From Monodelphis domestica (taxonomy: Eukaryota > Chordata > Mammalia > Didelphimorphia > Didelphidae): 64,000 bases of DNA. The stretch lies in assembly GCF_027887165.1 (NCBI RefSeq), contig NC_077235.1, positions 47,605,395 to 47,669,394 on the forward strand, in the 5' to 3' direction. Shown here one piece after another: positions 50,931-63,535 of this stretch (positions are counted from its first letter, which is position 1; the number at the start of each line of letters is the position of its first letter). The translations under genes and the position numbers were made by a program. The notes under the pieces are model-generated. The model did no database searches. It was not told the DNA's origin and saw nothing but the letters and a program-made list of their open reading frames with translations.

Positions 50931-53344
50931 TGGCTCATTTGATAACATACATTTAAGGGGAGGCTATTAATACAAAAATAACTAAGAGCAGATGTCCCCA
51001 CCCCTCCCAAGAGATCACAACCTTAATCCCACTCGAAAATTCTTACCATTTTAGGTGATCCCAGGGAGAAGAATAGGATCCAGTAAAAATACCAAACACT
51101 ACATATAAATACCTGGAGAACTACTCAGCCTCCAAATTAGGCCCAACGCCGGGAGTGGCCACAGAGAGAGCCATCCCTCTCCTGGAGCAAAACTGAGACA
51201 GCCTGAACATAGTTCATTGCTAAGCCAATTTGATTCATTTGTTTGGTAGATGTACTCCACAGAAATAAGACTATTTGTGCTGAAAAGAATTCTAATATGG
51301 CAACTCAATTATAGGCAGAACAATAAAACTGGGGTTTAGATAGTAAAAGCAGAGATTAGAGATGCTGAAACTTACAGCTGGCCTACTTACTATACACACC
51401 AAAGCATGGGAAGAAAAGCCAACAAGAGGAAAAATCCAATCCTCAGAAAATGACAGACTTTTCAAGGGGCCTAGAAAGCACATTACTAAAGGGGGGTATG
51501 CTAGACGTTTTGAAATAAAGATCTACTGGTGAAAACCTTGGCTCAATGCACTGGGAGAGCTTTTTTCAAGCCACTACACAATTCAGATCTTCAGTCGTGG
51601 AGTAGAAACAAAGGGGAAAACTGCCTCCTACGTTCATGTTAGGTGGAAGGCTTTCTGTAGCTTATGGTCAGACCTGGAGAAAATCCAGAAGATGAGAAAT
51701 ACAGTGGTCATGGGGGTAGAGACAGACCAAAACGATGAGCAGAGCAAACCAAACGATGGCTGCATGCTAGAGAATCATCATCAATTCACAACACAATAGT
51801 TAGGATGAACACGGCCTTGCTCATCCAATCCTGGAACTGTCTAGTAGATTGTTAGCAGTTCAAGGCCATTTGGTTTTATGTCTCCACCAAGTGCATCACA
51901 GCATCACAAGGAGCAGGTTTTTCAATGGCTTTCTTTGGTTTTTATACTTTTATTTCTGAGTTTGTCCCTCTCCCCTTTCCAATTCAGAGGACCATTTCTC
52001 TGTACCAAAGAATAAAAAAGAATGGGGAAAATTGGTTTAGCAAAATAATAAACCAATCCAGCCTAAAAGACTATCTAATATACAACATCCATAGGACCCC
52101 ACCTCTGCAAAGGAGAGAGATGTTCACATCTTCATCTCTTCTCAGTGCCAGGTTTGGTCACTGGTAACAGAAGTTAACTTAACAAATCTTAGATAAAGGA
52201 ATGAATGAATTCTGTGAAACTTGACAGGTAAATTGAGGACAAACAGCAATGGGAACTATGTCAGACTGGAGGAGTCAAAGTAAAGGACTCTTTAGAGCCC
52301 CCATCTAGAGCTAAGTCACATATAGCTACATAACATCTCTCCTGACTGTCATCTTTTCTCTAGGTACATGGCCACTACCCTAGTTCAGGCTTCCTAACTG
52401 CTCTTCCCTGGGTCCACCTTCTAAACAATCCTCCACAGAAAATCCCATTGTCTCCAAGTCAAAAGGGACCTCAGAGGCCATCATGTCCAACCCTCACCTG
52501 ATAGAACAATAAGCACCCCAACATACCTATCACTTGGAAACTACTAGACAGGGAGACTCCGCCAGCTCCCACAGCAGTCCAGTCCACTCTGCGTCAGCTC
52601 TAATGATATCTAGCCTAAATTGCAATTTCCACCCTTTGGTCATGGGTGATCCCTCTTCCACCTGACAAATGCTTTTCAAGGATCTGTGTGTCTTCTTCGA
52701 CTCTTTTCTTGCCTGTGCTAAATCCCTCCACTTTCTTCAAACAATTCTCATATGACATGACCTTGAGGCTCTTCACTATTCCTCTATACAACCTGCCATC
52801 TCAGATAGTCTTCAGCTTAAAGCAGAGCATCCAGAACTAAGCCGGCTACTCCACAAGTAGTCTGAGTGAGAAAGAGTACAGAAGACTGTCTTGCTTACCA
52901 GAGAGATGCTTCTCTTGCTGCAGTCTCTAATAGCACCACCTCTCTGGGGAGCCCCTCATTTGGAGCTTGCTTTTGCTTATGAACAACAGTTCTAGCCACC
53001 CTTCTCCCATCTTACACTTAGAGAGTTAGATGTTTGAACACAAAGGTAAAGCTTTACATCAGCCCCTCCTGAATTGCATCTTTTTTGATTGGGTCCATTG
53101 AGTTTGGTTCTTTCATTTGGTATGTCAGTTACCTGCTTTGAGTTCTCTACAAATAAGAAAACTAGTCTTTCATGGGCTTCATTTGAGCACTCACTGAGAC
53201 ACAGATCTTTGCACATAACCAACAGTTCTTAAAATGTCTGCCCCTCTGATGTTCTGAACTCTAAGAAAAAGTTTTTATGTAGAAGCCAACTTTCCATTTT
53301 AAGTTGTGAGTTAGAAGTATTTTCTTTTGGAAAGTAAAATACCT
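50931..53344. other. Non-coding upstream of FHL1, little repeat content
   Basis: No exon was recognised. A MIR-like trace lies near 52450-52520 (AAAAGGGACCTCAGAGGCC). Confidence 0.45.
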
Positions 53345-53354
53345 TCTTTAAGCA

Positions 53355-53611
53355 CTGTTGTTGTTTAGTCATTTTCAGTTGTGTCCAACTCTTTGTGATC
53401 CCATTTGAGGTTTTCTTGGCAAAGATATTGGGAGGGTGTTCAATTTCCTTCTCCAGCAACTTTTACAGATGATGAAACTGAGGAAAACAGAGTTAAGTGA
53501 CTTGCCCATACACAAAGCAAGTGTCTAAAGTCATATTTGAACGCAGCAAGAGGAGTTTTCCTTACACTAGGCCCTGTGCTCTATCTACTGTGCCACCTAA
53601 TTGCTCTAGTG
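53355..53611 (-). mobile_element. Long marsupial SINE with RTE-like tail
   Basis: TGTTGTTGTTTAGTCATTTT and GTTGTGTCCAACTCTTTGTG (tail), GGTTTTCTTGGCAAAGATAT, then GTTAAGTGACTTGCCCAT and TGCCACCTAATTGC (head). The 10-bp duplication TCTTTAAGCA is at 53345-53354 and 53612-53621. Confidence 0.95.
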
Positions 53612-53724
53612 TCTTTAAGCATTAAAGGCATTCAAACAAAAATGCATAAAACAGTGTAAGGAAAATGAAGTAGTAAGAAAAATGGAGAAAAATCGGGCTT
53701 ATTACCTGAATGAAATTCATAAAT

Positions 53725-53850
53725 CATGGAATGTCGGAGGCAAAAAAGCCCATCAACAGCATCTAGTTCAACTCAAGAACCTAAGGCCCAGAAATGGACA
53801 ACTGCTTGATCTCAGAAGCTGTACAGTAACCAATTTCTAGTCAATAGAAT
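53725..53850 (-). repeat. MIR fragment
   Basis: ATCTAGTTCAACTCAAGAACC followed by AAGGCCCAGAAATGGACAAC. Confidence 0.5.
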
Positions 53851-54119
53851 GAAAAGGTTTGTCTCACCAGAAGAAGGATTTCTAGAAAACAAATGAGTAG
53901 GAGTGAAGGGCTTCATTTGGGTAGAGTGGAACTACATGATCTCCATAGTCCTTAACGACTTTAAGTCTACACTTTCAGGAAATGAGCAGCAGAAAGAACT
54001 AGAACGTAGGTCCTCTGACAGCCACTTTTGGGTGCTGTCCTCTACATGTGTATCGCACATCAGTAGTACATATGTATTGCGCCACATACCAGGAGTACCC
54101 TTGATACCAGAAATATTCT

Positions 54120-54560
54120 TTCTTTTAAAAAATGTTTTTTTCAGTTACATTTTTGGTGATTGTTTTCTGACATTTTAGGGTTCAGATTTTCTCCCTCCGG
54201 CCTTCTCCCCCTGCTGCCCTGAGGCAGTACATAGTTCGATACAAGTTCTATCGGTACTTTCATGTAATACATATTTCCATATTGCTCATGTCATGACAGA
54301 AGGCACATATCCCACATATACTAAAAATCTCATGAAGGAAATAAAGCAGAAGACCTCAACAGTCCCTTCTTTGGCTGTGGATGGCATTTTCACCATGAAT
54401 CCCTTGTTTTGCTGCCAATGGTTAAGACCTTCACAGCTGGCCTTTGTATAATATTTTTCTTACTGTATACATTGCTCTCCTGGTTCTGCTCTCCGAATTC
54501 TGTGTCGATTCATAGACGTCTTTCCAGGTTTTTCTGAACTCTCCTGTTCTTCAGAGACAG
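54120..54560 (-). mobile_element. L1 3' end fragment
   Basis: Reverse-strand matches to the marsupial L1 3' region: CCTGGTTCTGCTCTCCGAAT and GTCTTTCCAGGTTTTTCTG correspond to the antisense of AGAGCAGAACCAGGAG seen at 3244. The C-rich CTCCCTCCGGCC stretch is the G-rich 3' UTR in reverse. Confidence 0.75.
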
Positions 54561-56429
54561 ACTCTGATCACAAGCAAGTTGGTCATACCCAGGGAGAATC
54601 AGGGTTGGGAATGTGCCCTCATATTAATTGAATCTGCTTGGCCTCGCAATTCACACCTATCCGGTAACTATGGCTCTTTGGAAAAGACATGATTCATGAT
54701 CTCTGCTTGATGCTGACATCTGACCTAGCCTAACTGCTGCCCATTTCCACAATTATGAGACTACTCCTTTCCCAAAATGAAAAAGGTAGGGCCATTGCAT
54801 CCTCGGGAGGGAACTCCGCAGGAAAACAAGCTGGTTTTAAGTCACAATTACTCCTCAATAGACTGGTTTTATTCAGATCTCAATGTGGTTTTCACTGAGA
54901 CAGAACCTAAAGTATCACTGGCCTCATTCAGATCCTAAATCAATCCCATGACACAGACCCAGCATACTGTTTACAGAGTAACTGAGTCACTGAGTCATTG
55001 GCAACCCTAGTCTGTGGGGTTTCATGGCAGCATTCCAGGAATCCCTCCAATTTTCCACTCCCGGATGTATTTCGGAATCATTTCTCCCAATTCATTATGT
55101 TTCAATGATACTAACCCTAGCCATCCCCAAAACCTTAGTTCCCTCTTGCATTTACTCCCTTGAAAACCATATTACCTCATTGTCAACGCCCAACTGTTTC
55201 CCTACTTTGACCACTAAGGACCATAAAGAGGACCATCTATCTGGTGCCTTAGTAAACTATGTCCCTCCTTAGAGGCAGCCAGGAGAAGGGGATCCCAAGA
55301 TACAACTCTCACTTCTCTCTGACAGAGTGTCACATAGTGAGGTCGCATTACAGCTACAATTGTAGGGCTTCTTTCCAAAGTCTGCTACCTCACAAGCACC
55401 ACTGGGAGGATCAAACTCCAAATATCAAGGGCTATGCAGTCTTAAGAGTCAAACCCAGAGAGTTCAGTGGCCTATTTGGCCTGCATCTTCATGGTTGACA
55501 TCCCAGCTTCTGGTTCCCCTTCTCCTTTAGGGATAGAAGGTCCAAAGGTTGAAAAAGTGCTTGGACACTTCTTGGACATTCCTAATAGCCCAGAACAAAA
55601 GAACAATCCAAGGTCTACCTTTGTGGATTTCTCTTTTACCTGTATCTTTCTCTCCTTACGGTACTTTATCTCATGCCTGCAATTAATAAATTCATTCACT
55701 GCATTTTCTACCCCTGACATATCCCTCGTTATATCATATCATAACAGCCAGTTCAATGTTTGCTCCCTTACTGGTCCAGTTGGGATTTCCTACTTCTTCC
55801 CTTTCTAGGTAACGAGAATTGGCTGTACTAGTCAGGACCAATTCATTCCATTCAAGCTTGATCCCCTTGAAGGTAAAAACCAAACCAGACCAAGGAATAG
55901 AAAGAATGATAAAAGGGCCAAAATCCTCCTTTCCCAACTCCCACTGCTGCTCCCCCATCTTGTCCAGGGCATTGCTAAGTACCCTGAGCTGTAGCTTTAC
56001 TCTTCAGTCTCAGAATCTGCATCGACACCTTCCCTTCATGATGAAATGTTCGAGCTAGCCAAAACCCGACTTTTCTTCTCAACTATAGGGGAATCTTACT
56101 TCAATCCACTGTGAATCCAAGGACTCCATCAACTAGTAGGGGCAACTAAGTGAAAAAGGAGAAGATAAAGGATGGAGAAAAAACAGGAAAGAGTCTTATA
56201 ACCCTACAATTTCCTATTGCTACCAATGGAGAAAAACCCTCAAACACTTTTTTGGTGACTGGAACACTTCTATATACTACGTACGGTCTCCATATCTGAC
56301 TTGGACAACGCTGGATAGACACTTTTTGAATCACCCTTTTCTAGACTCCCCTTTCTTTTATATCAATGTTATCTGGAACAAATCAAGATTAGTTAAGCCC
56401 ATCCATCCTTACAGAAGTTACATTTACAT
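54561..56429. other. Unassigned 1.9 kb with many short open frames
   Basis: Several + strand frames (55024-55272, 55467-55808, 55819-56058) show no domain I can name. No long terminal repeats, splice-consistent exons or SINEs were seen. It may be an old retroelement interior, but this is a guess. Confidence 0.3.
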
Positions 56430-56441
56430 CTCCTTCCTGAG

Positions 56442-56651
56442 ATTTTTTTTTTAAATTGAAACCCTTACCTTCCGTCTTAGAGTCAATACTGTGTATTGGC
56501 TCCAAGGCAGAAGAGTGGTAAGGGCTAGGCAATGGGGGTTAAGTGACTTGCCCAGGGTCACATAGCTGGGAAGTGTCTGGGGCCAGATTTGAACCTAGGA
56601 CCGCCTGTCTTTAGGCCTGGCTCTCAATCCACTGAGCTACCCAGTTGCCCC
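56442..56651 (-). mobile_element. tRNA-derived marsupial SINE
   Basis: Reverse full-length copy with T-rich tail and CTACCCAGTTGCCCC head. The 12-bp duplication CTCCTTCCTGAG is at 56430-56441 and 56652-56663. Confidence 0.97.
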
Positions 56652-56663
56652 CTCCTTCCTGAG

Positions 56664-58085
56664 CTTTTAGAAAACACCTTGGTGAAACCTGGGAAATATT
56701 CTAGTCTTAGCAGAAACATATCTTTCTCTACCTTGTCCCCAGAAACAACCTGTTTGGGGATTGAATCCCTCTGAGTATCAACTACAAAGCTGTGCCCTGA
56801 TGATGGGTCCTCAGCAAATGAAAACTGTGTGATTCACAAGTCTCACAAAGAAGATATGACCATCGAATATTTATATGGTGTAACATCTCTAATTGAGGAA
56901 GTCTACCTAAAATAATTCACCTTTAAAATAAAAATGTTTCCAGAAAAGCACTACTAAACCACTTACTAACTGTTCTTTCCTCTTAAGGACATTAGGTAGT
57001 TGTTGGTCTTTAGTTGCAATGTATACAAATTAGAGAAGAGTGTACTAGAATCTTCAGCCTTCAAACATCAATCAGAGGTCTGAAATATCCACAACAGGTG
57101 GACCCAATGAATGCCAGAAGCAACCAAGATTGAAAGGGGGTTTAGAATCATGCATGGGGTAACATAGAAGCAAACCAGAAATATCACCAGTGGATGGGAG
57201 GAACAGGTGAATAGAATTTTAACACTTAAAATATGACAAAGATTTATCCTTCCCCTCATCTCAATTTCATCAAAGCTTCATTTTCCTCTGCCTCGGATTC
57301 TATATTTATTATTTTGTTTTTTCTTTTCTTTCTCATTTCTATTCTATTTCTTGAACTCTCTTTAAATTCTGTTCACTCTCACTTCTACATCATATTAGCC
57401 ATTTTGAGATGGTTCTGAAAGCATCTGATCAGTGATTCAAAGTATGTGGCTTTCTAGTTAGCTGTCTAGAAGAATATTTAGAGGTCCCTGCAGATTCTAG
57501 CTATTAGTGTGGAAGGGATAAGCACCTTGAGAAACAAAGGCATTCAAATCTGTTACTAGTCATGATATCACAAAGCAGAGAGATGAAGGGGCACAGGGTG
57601 CACTGAATAGCTAAATAAAATTTCCTTCTTTCACCCCGGGGTCCCCATTGCTGTTCTGATGTGTTATTATTCTGATGGAGCTATCATGTGAGTTTTCTTA
57701 GCACATCATGCCTGATGGATAAGAAAGGACTCTTCCTGACCTACAAATTGAGGGAAATAGGAGAGGGCTGAAACTGTGCTAGCCCTTTTTTGGTAGGAAC
57801 ACTTAGGGTGAAAAAAATACTCTGGAGAACACAATGCTGAATCACACCATATCACAGGACATGACTCCATCCCTTAATTTTGCAGTAGGATTCAACCACT
57901 AAAAAGATGTTGTTGACTTGAGTGACAACCACAAGATCAGTGATCTATCAGAGGCATGTAGTTCCCAGGTTCTGGTCCCAAAAGCTAGTTTTTTTACAAT
58001 TTAAAATAGATTTTCCCCTAAAAAACAAATTGCTCATGCAGGTCTGTAGTGCAACATAGTTGAAGTACATACAGTTCTATGTCCA
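56664..58085. other. Intergenic, nothing recognised
   Basis: AT-rich. No exon or clear repeat was recognised. Confidence 0.4.
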
Positions 58086-58089
58086 TGGG

Positions 58090-58250
58090 ATTCCCCAGTG
58101 TAAGGCTCAAAGGGACCTCAGAGGTTGTGCAGTCCATTATAATTTGATAGAGGAGAAAACTGAGGCCCAAGAGCACACAAGCAACTTTAATCCAAGTCCT
58201 TTGACTCCATATCTGGTTCTCTTAACCACGGTTCTCTGCTACCCTCCTTG
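58090..58250 (-). repeat. MIR-type SINE
   Basis: CTCAAAGGGACCTCAGAGG, GAGAAAACTGAGGCCCAAG and TTAATCCAAGTCCTTTGAC. Confidence 0.6.
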
Positions 58251-58538
58251 TGGCCACAGACAAATGGGTTCCTATTTCAGACCTCGGATTTCCTAACATA
58301 ATGAGGAAAACCACACAATCCAACTCCCAAGAGTATCGTCTGAAAAGAATCTGGCAAATTACAAAGCACCACAGAACTGGGAGCTATTCTCATCACTTTT
58401 CTCCTCCTCTTGTGTCCCAAATCTCGGACTACTGAAAGTACACATTGACAATCCCAAGTTCCATTTGTAAAACTCTCTTTTCAGACCATACTTAATATTA
58501 ATATCAGCCTGAAGTATTCTGGAAGATTCAACTACACC

Positions 58539-58754
58539 CTAGCTAAAAATACTCAGGTCATCCATACAGGTTATGGCAGATGTCCCTTGTCCACTTACTA
58601 AGGTATTAACCAGGCTCTGGAAAGAAGGCCATGAATTCCTCTGTCTAAAGGGTAAGACACTAAACTTGTACATCCCACCTGGTGTTACAAATACCCTTTC
58701 TGGCTTTGACTCTTCATCCAAGGCAACTTGCCAAAAATAATCCCCATCAATCAA
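58539..58754 (-). pseudogene. Ty3/gypsy-type reverse transcriptase fragment
   Basis: The - strand frame has, in the right order and spacing, the Ty3/gypsy RT palm features: DGDYFWQVALDEESKP (motif A region, GYxQV-like), VFVTPGGMYKFSVLPF (TPFGxYEFxVMPFGL-like), PSFQSLV (ATFQ-like) and CMDDLSIFS (YxDD box). It ends at TAG just after the YxDD box. Retroviral and L1 RTs do not share this pattern. Protease, RNase H, integrase and LTRs were not recognised nearby. It is an isolated, decayed fossil. Confidence 0.8.
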
Positions 58755-58951
58755 GAGTTGAGAGCATTTTGAACAGCTGCCAATAAATTACTTTAACTGA
58801 GCTTTAATTCTAGTCACAGGATATGTATCCAGTTAGGTTATGGAATTTTATTTTTTATATTTCACATGGACTTTCACTGTTCCCTTTGGTTTGAGAATGA
58901 TAACTACCAGAGTATTCTTCTTTCCAGGACTACTGTTCGTGAAAAGTATTT

Positions 58952-59181
58952 TCCTTTCCTTTCCTTTTATTTTATTTTTCTTTTCTTTTTAAGCCCTCAC
59001 CTTCCTTCTTAGAATCAATACTGTGTATTGGTTCTAAGGCAGAAGAGTGGTAAGGACTGGGCAATGGGGGTTAAGGGACTTGTCCAGGGTCACACAGCTG
59101 GGAAGTGTCTGCGGCCATATTTGAACCCAGGACCTGGCTCTGGACCTGGCTCTCTATCTACTGAGCTACCCAGCTGCCCTC
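58952..59181 (-). mobile_element. tRNA-derived marsupial SINE
   Basis: Reverse copy with a small internal repeat (GGACCTGGCTCTGGACCTGG). The 10-bp duplication AAAAGTATTT is at 58942-58951 and 59182-59191. Confidence 0.95.
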
Positions 59182-59239
59182 AAAAGTATTTCTAAGTAAC
59201 TTAGCATCTCACACTATTGCTCCATGAATATTTTCCTAC

Positions 59240-59500
59240 AGGGACAGCATGCTATAGAAAATGTATGGAGTGCCTGACTGGGGAATCACAATGATCTGGG
59301 TTTGACACCCAGTATTACCAACCCTGTAACCCATAGGCAAAAGACATTTCCCCTCCCTAAGCCTAAGAGGAAACTGGGAAAGTCCACTTCTCCACTGGAG
59401 AAGGAAATGGCAAACCACTCCAGTATCCTTGCCCCAAAACCCCCCACAGATAGCTATGGTTCATGGAGTCACAAAGAGTTGGACACAACTGAACAATGAG
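59240..59500 (+). mobile_element. Long SINE with RTE-like tail, diverged head
   Basis: Diverged head (GGGTTTGACACCCAGTATTA), then GGAGAAGGAAATGGCAAACC, ACTCCAGTATCCTTGCC and the end GAGTCACAAAGAGTTGGACA with CAACTGAACAATGAG. Confidence 0.85.
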
Positions 59501-59544
59501 AAACCTACCTCTAAATGTGGCCGCAAAATCACAGATCTCAAACT

Positions 59545-59740
59545 AGAAGACATATTGGAAATCATAGGGTACTAAGTGTAGAATTGGAAAGAGCCTCATA
59601 AGTCACCAAGACCAACCTTCTCCTTTTATAGATGAGGAAAATGAGGCTGGAGAGAAGTGGCATATGCAAGGTTACACCAAGCTAAACTTGAACCCTGGTC
59701 CGCTCACTACAAATCTGGGCTCCTTTTACTGTAGCACACA
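59545..59740 (-). repeat. MIR-type SINE
   Basis: Reverse MIR: TTTTATAGATGAGGAAAATG, GGCTGGAGAGAAGTGGC and AACTTGAACCCTGGTCC. Confidence 0.75.
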
Positions 59741-60264
59741 TCCTTGCTCCAGGTTATGAGGTAAGCAAAAGAGAAACATGAGTTATTATGAACCAACCCA
59801 CAAATTTCTACTTCTTGAGCTTAACAACCAGTCACCCTCTTACAAGTCAGGAAACCACAGAAATATTTGAAGTGACAGCAGTCACTTCCTGAAGACGTGG
59901 AAGTCAAGAAATGCCTTAAGACCCAGAAGCCTGACCCATCAGGATCTTTGTCTGCTCACAAAGTTTTCTCCCTATCCAAGGGAGAGAGTCTTATCTTGAA
60001 TCTTCTTTTTTCACCTTTGACCACAGCCGCCTCCACCTTTGCCACAACCCCCTCTATTCCAGCTTCCTTCCTTCTGGATTATAGTTTCCCTTCCATTCCT
60101 CACCCTTCTAGTTACCTCCCTTAACCACTTCTAGGGATCTGGGAACTTTATAGCCAAGTGCAATGTATCAATCTATCATGAGTGAACTCCATTATGCTCT
60201 AGCCAGTCACTGGTCTATTCCGACGCCCACTAACTTTGTCACTGAGATCCAGTTCCAGGGCTAA

Positions 60265-60375
60265 CTCTCCAGGCAAGCAAGTTACTACGTCTCTTTGGGG
60301 CTGTTCCCTTATCTATAAAAATGAGGTGAAACGGTGACTCAACCAGATGCTCTCTGAGCATCTGCCCTCCAACAA
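60265..60375 (+). repeat. MIR fragment
   Basis: GCAAGCAAGTTACTACGTC and CCCTTATCTATAAAAATGAGG match the MIR core. Confidence 0.55.
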
Positions 60376-60524
60376 AGCATTCAGCTATATTCTCAGCAAA
60401 GCGTATGACTCCAAAAGTGACCAAGAAAATAATTTGATGATAAAATTGTCTAAACTGTTTATAGCCTTTGAATCACTACCAGATAAGGAACGTCAAGGAT
60501 AGAAAGAACATTCTCAGAGATGCC

Positions 60525-60700
60525 AACAGATTCATAACAGCACAAATGAGTACCTAAGGGGGTGCCCATCAGTTGAGGAAAGGGCAAAAAGTTGTTTTTC
60601 ATTGTTACAGAGGAGAATTCAGGAGCAGAGAAAGACGAAGGGTTACCAGCAAATGATTGTGATAGCTCTAATGAACATAAAGATGTAAATAATATTTTTA
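60525..60700 (+). repeat. Old L1 fragment
   Basis: GTGCCCATCAGTTGAGGAAA and GGGCAAAAAGTTG resemble the GCCCTTCAATTGGGAAATGG block of the L1 at 3108. Confidence 0.45.
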
Positions 60701-61290
60701 AAGTGATCCAGCCATTATCTTTACCCATGGATTTAGAATTCCAATTCATTTTAATCTGGTCTTAAATTCTGCCTTGGATTGGGTTATAAGGTTTTCGTTT
60801 TCTTTTTTAAAATGGCAAACGTTCACCTCCTTAACATTTTAAACTTTACATCATTGAAGATGTCATAAGACATCAGCCTCATTTGGACCAATTGTCTATA
60901 AGTTGGCAGGTTGAGCCTCTGTTTACCTGAGTATATAACTTTTATGATATCAGCTTCTTTGATAGCCACCCACCTGCACCCCCTGCTTTGCAGCTCTACA
61001 AAGACTACCTGCTCAAACATGGGCAGGAAGAGTTGGGGTCATCTCCTGGGACAAATATGGTCAAGTCTTTTAAAGAGGCCTGGAGCAACTTCTGCTCCTC
61101 CAGCTGCAAAATCCCCTTCTCATGTTCTCTTATGCTGGACTTCATGTTCTAGTTACTCTGTTTCATGTCCCCGATACTTGGCTTGGGGGTCACATCACTG
61201 GATTTCATGTTGGCAATGAAGTTTGCCCTCCTTGAATTTCAGCTCTCCTACTGACAGTCTGCTTTTCCAGTAGCCTCTAGGCAGGCTCTG
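60701..61290. other. Intergenic, nothing recognised
   Basis: No exon or clear repeat was recognised. Confidence 0.4.
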
Positions 61291-61440
61291 TTTCTCTTTC
61301 TCCCTCTCCCTTTTTCTCTCTCTTTGTCTCCCTCCCTCTCTTCCTCTTTCCCTCCCTTTTACTTTCTCTTTTGTCTCCCTCACTTTCTCTCCTCTCTTTC
61401 TGTCTCTATTTCCCTCTCTCCCTCCCCTCCCATCTCCAGC
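61291..61440. repeat. CT-rich low-complexity tract
   Basis: Pyrimidine-rich, irregular CTCTCC/CTTTC units. The antisense Arg/Glu-rich frame over it is an artefact. Confidence 0.85.
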
Positions 61441-61854
61441 TGCTCCATTTTCAGCTCCAGCGATCTAAGAAGTGTTTCTGAAACACCTGCCTTCAGTTAG
61501 GTGGCCCCTCTCTCAGCTTCAGTAATGACCCCCTTGATTCAGAGGCTGAATCATGAGAAAATTGACAGTGTGGAAGTGACAGAGCCCACAAACCTCCTTA
61601 CTCTCTCTAGCAATTCTGAATCACTTCTTTAATGTGGTTTTGTTCATAGAAACAAGCTTTCCAATGGCCCTAATCCCTCGGACACACAGCCACTCTCCCA
61701 CCCCACCTCCCCCCTCACGGCTGCAAACCAGAGGTACTGCAACCTCAGAAAAGGGCCTCATTGGCTGCTCTCTCCCAGAAACCATGGATAAAGTAATTCG
61801 CAACAGCATATGGCAGAGCAAGGAAAAACAGGAAACTAAAGAATTAGGAAATCT

Positions 61855-62000
61855 GGGCTTTAACCCTTGCTGTGCTAATTAATGGCAAATTTAGGCCAAT
61901 TACTTGCCATCTGAATACCTCAGTTTCCTTAGCTACAAAATGAGGGGAAGGGAGTTTGAATTGGTCTCTAAGGTTATTTCCAGGTGTAAGATTCTATGAG
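61855..62000 (+). repeat. MIR-type SINE
   Basis: GGCTTTAACCCTTGCTGTGC, CAATTACTTGCCATCTGAAT, CTCAGTTTCCTTAGCTAC and AAAATGAGGGG. Confidence 0.75.
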
Positions 62001-62062
62001 TTTTAGTCCCTTTTTTCCGAACTTTTCTACTTGACTTGTCAGAAGACAGAAAAAAAAGATTT

Positions 62063-62100
62063 CATATATATATATACCTATATATATATATATATATACT
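62063..62100. repeat. AT microsatellite
   Basis: Two (TA)n blocks separated by CC. Confidence 0.95.
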
Positions 62101-63199
62101 ATGTCTCTCCCTTTGCTACCCTTAATTCCTATGATTGTCTTTTTAAAAAATGTAATTCTTTCTTTCCTCGATCTCAGTTCTCTACCCTTTGAAGCTTAAA
62201 GCTTGTGTTATTACTAATTACATCAAGTATCCCTTTAGCAACCAGCTCACACATGCTTAGAAATAGTGCTCCTTCCTAAAAGAGCCCAGTTATAAAATCA
62301 AGTTCATCAGAACATTTAAAAAGAGAAATTAACAAGGTTTTTAATTGAAGACACAAAGTGGTCTCACCCCAAGCACCCCAAATTATTTAGTCTAAGTAAG
62401 TTAGGTGTTGTGCCAAATGCAAACAGGAGATGGCTAGAACCTCTGGGTGACTCTATTTGAAGATGGCAAGTTGCTGACTTCCCTGAATAGCTTCCTCAGT
62501 GAGACCTCAAGCCACTCAAAAGAGATTGGTTTAGAGATCTAAGCTTTATCATTACCCACAAGTCTCTTCTCTTCCTTCTTCATCCTGCCAACCAAAATGT
62601 CAATAGGGAAGAAGGCCAAGAAAAAGAAAGTAGTCTCTGCCCCTGCTTTGTAAAGAAGCAGGAGGCCAAGTAATAGGTCAGTCCTTTGTTTGAAAAGTGG
62701 CCCACAAACTATGGGCTCAAAACAATTTGGGCATCTCCAAAGAAACCTCAGTTTATCCAACTGAAGTGCCTGAGGTCTATTCTTTATAAGCATCTGAAAG
62801 TGCCACCAGCAATTAACCAGTTCACCCATTAGATTAAAGCAGCCCATAAGTACATAGGAACCAAAGCAAGAAAAGGAATGAAGACTACTTGGTTGAGGCA
62901 GGACAGAAAGCTACAGGCCAAAGGGTGTCCCATTAAGAGACCAGCTGTCCTGAGAGCAGGAGGAAACAAGAAAGCTCAGCTGCCAGTGATTGCACATGCT
63001 AGGAGGGGGACAGATTGAGTTCTATTTTCCTCTCTGACTTGTACCCACAGGGTGGGGTACTCTTTATTGTCTCCTCAAAAGTACAGTCAGACTAGACCAC
63101 TTAATTCATTTTAAAGACCATCACAAGATTTGGTGCCTCCCTAAGCTGAGAGATGTCATCAAGACCAATGACAGGTGTGGAGAGAGCTCTTGTCACTGG
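62101..63199. other. Intergenic, nothing recognised
   Basis: No exon or named repeat was recognised. Confidence 0.4.
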
Positions 63200-63535
63200 G
63201 ACAGGCCCAAAACCCACGGGAAAAGGTCAAACTTTTACTTATGGGCTGCTAATTGGCTGTCTGATTTTTATCCACATCAAAATGGAAAGAGAGCTTCCTT
63301 CAAGCCTCATCTAAAGTACCATTGTCTACAAAAAGCCTCTCCTAGTCCTCCTTCATCTTAGTGCCTTCCCTCTAAAATGACTCAATTTATCCTATCTATA
63401 GCTTGTTTGCATATTGTCTCCCCATTAGACTGGGAACACCTTGAGGGCTGGGATTGCTTTTTCCTCTCTTTGTCTTGCCAGTATTTAGCACAGTGCCTGG
63501 CACATAGTAGGTGCTTAATAATGATTGGCATAGGG
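63200..63535 (+). repeat. L2 (LINE-2) 3' end
   Basis: TTAGACTGGGAACACCTTGA, GGGCTGGGATTGCTTTTTCC and AGCACAGTGCCTGGCACATA, TAGTAGGTGCTTAATAATG is the classic L2 terminus. Confidence 0.85.

Noticed and set aside
55024..56058. Cluster of + strand open frames, possibly a retroviral interior
   Set aside because: No recognisable gag, protease, RT or env motif, no LTRs and no primer-binding site were found. The frames are short and typical of chance.
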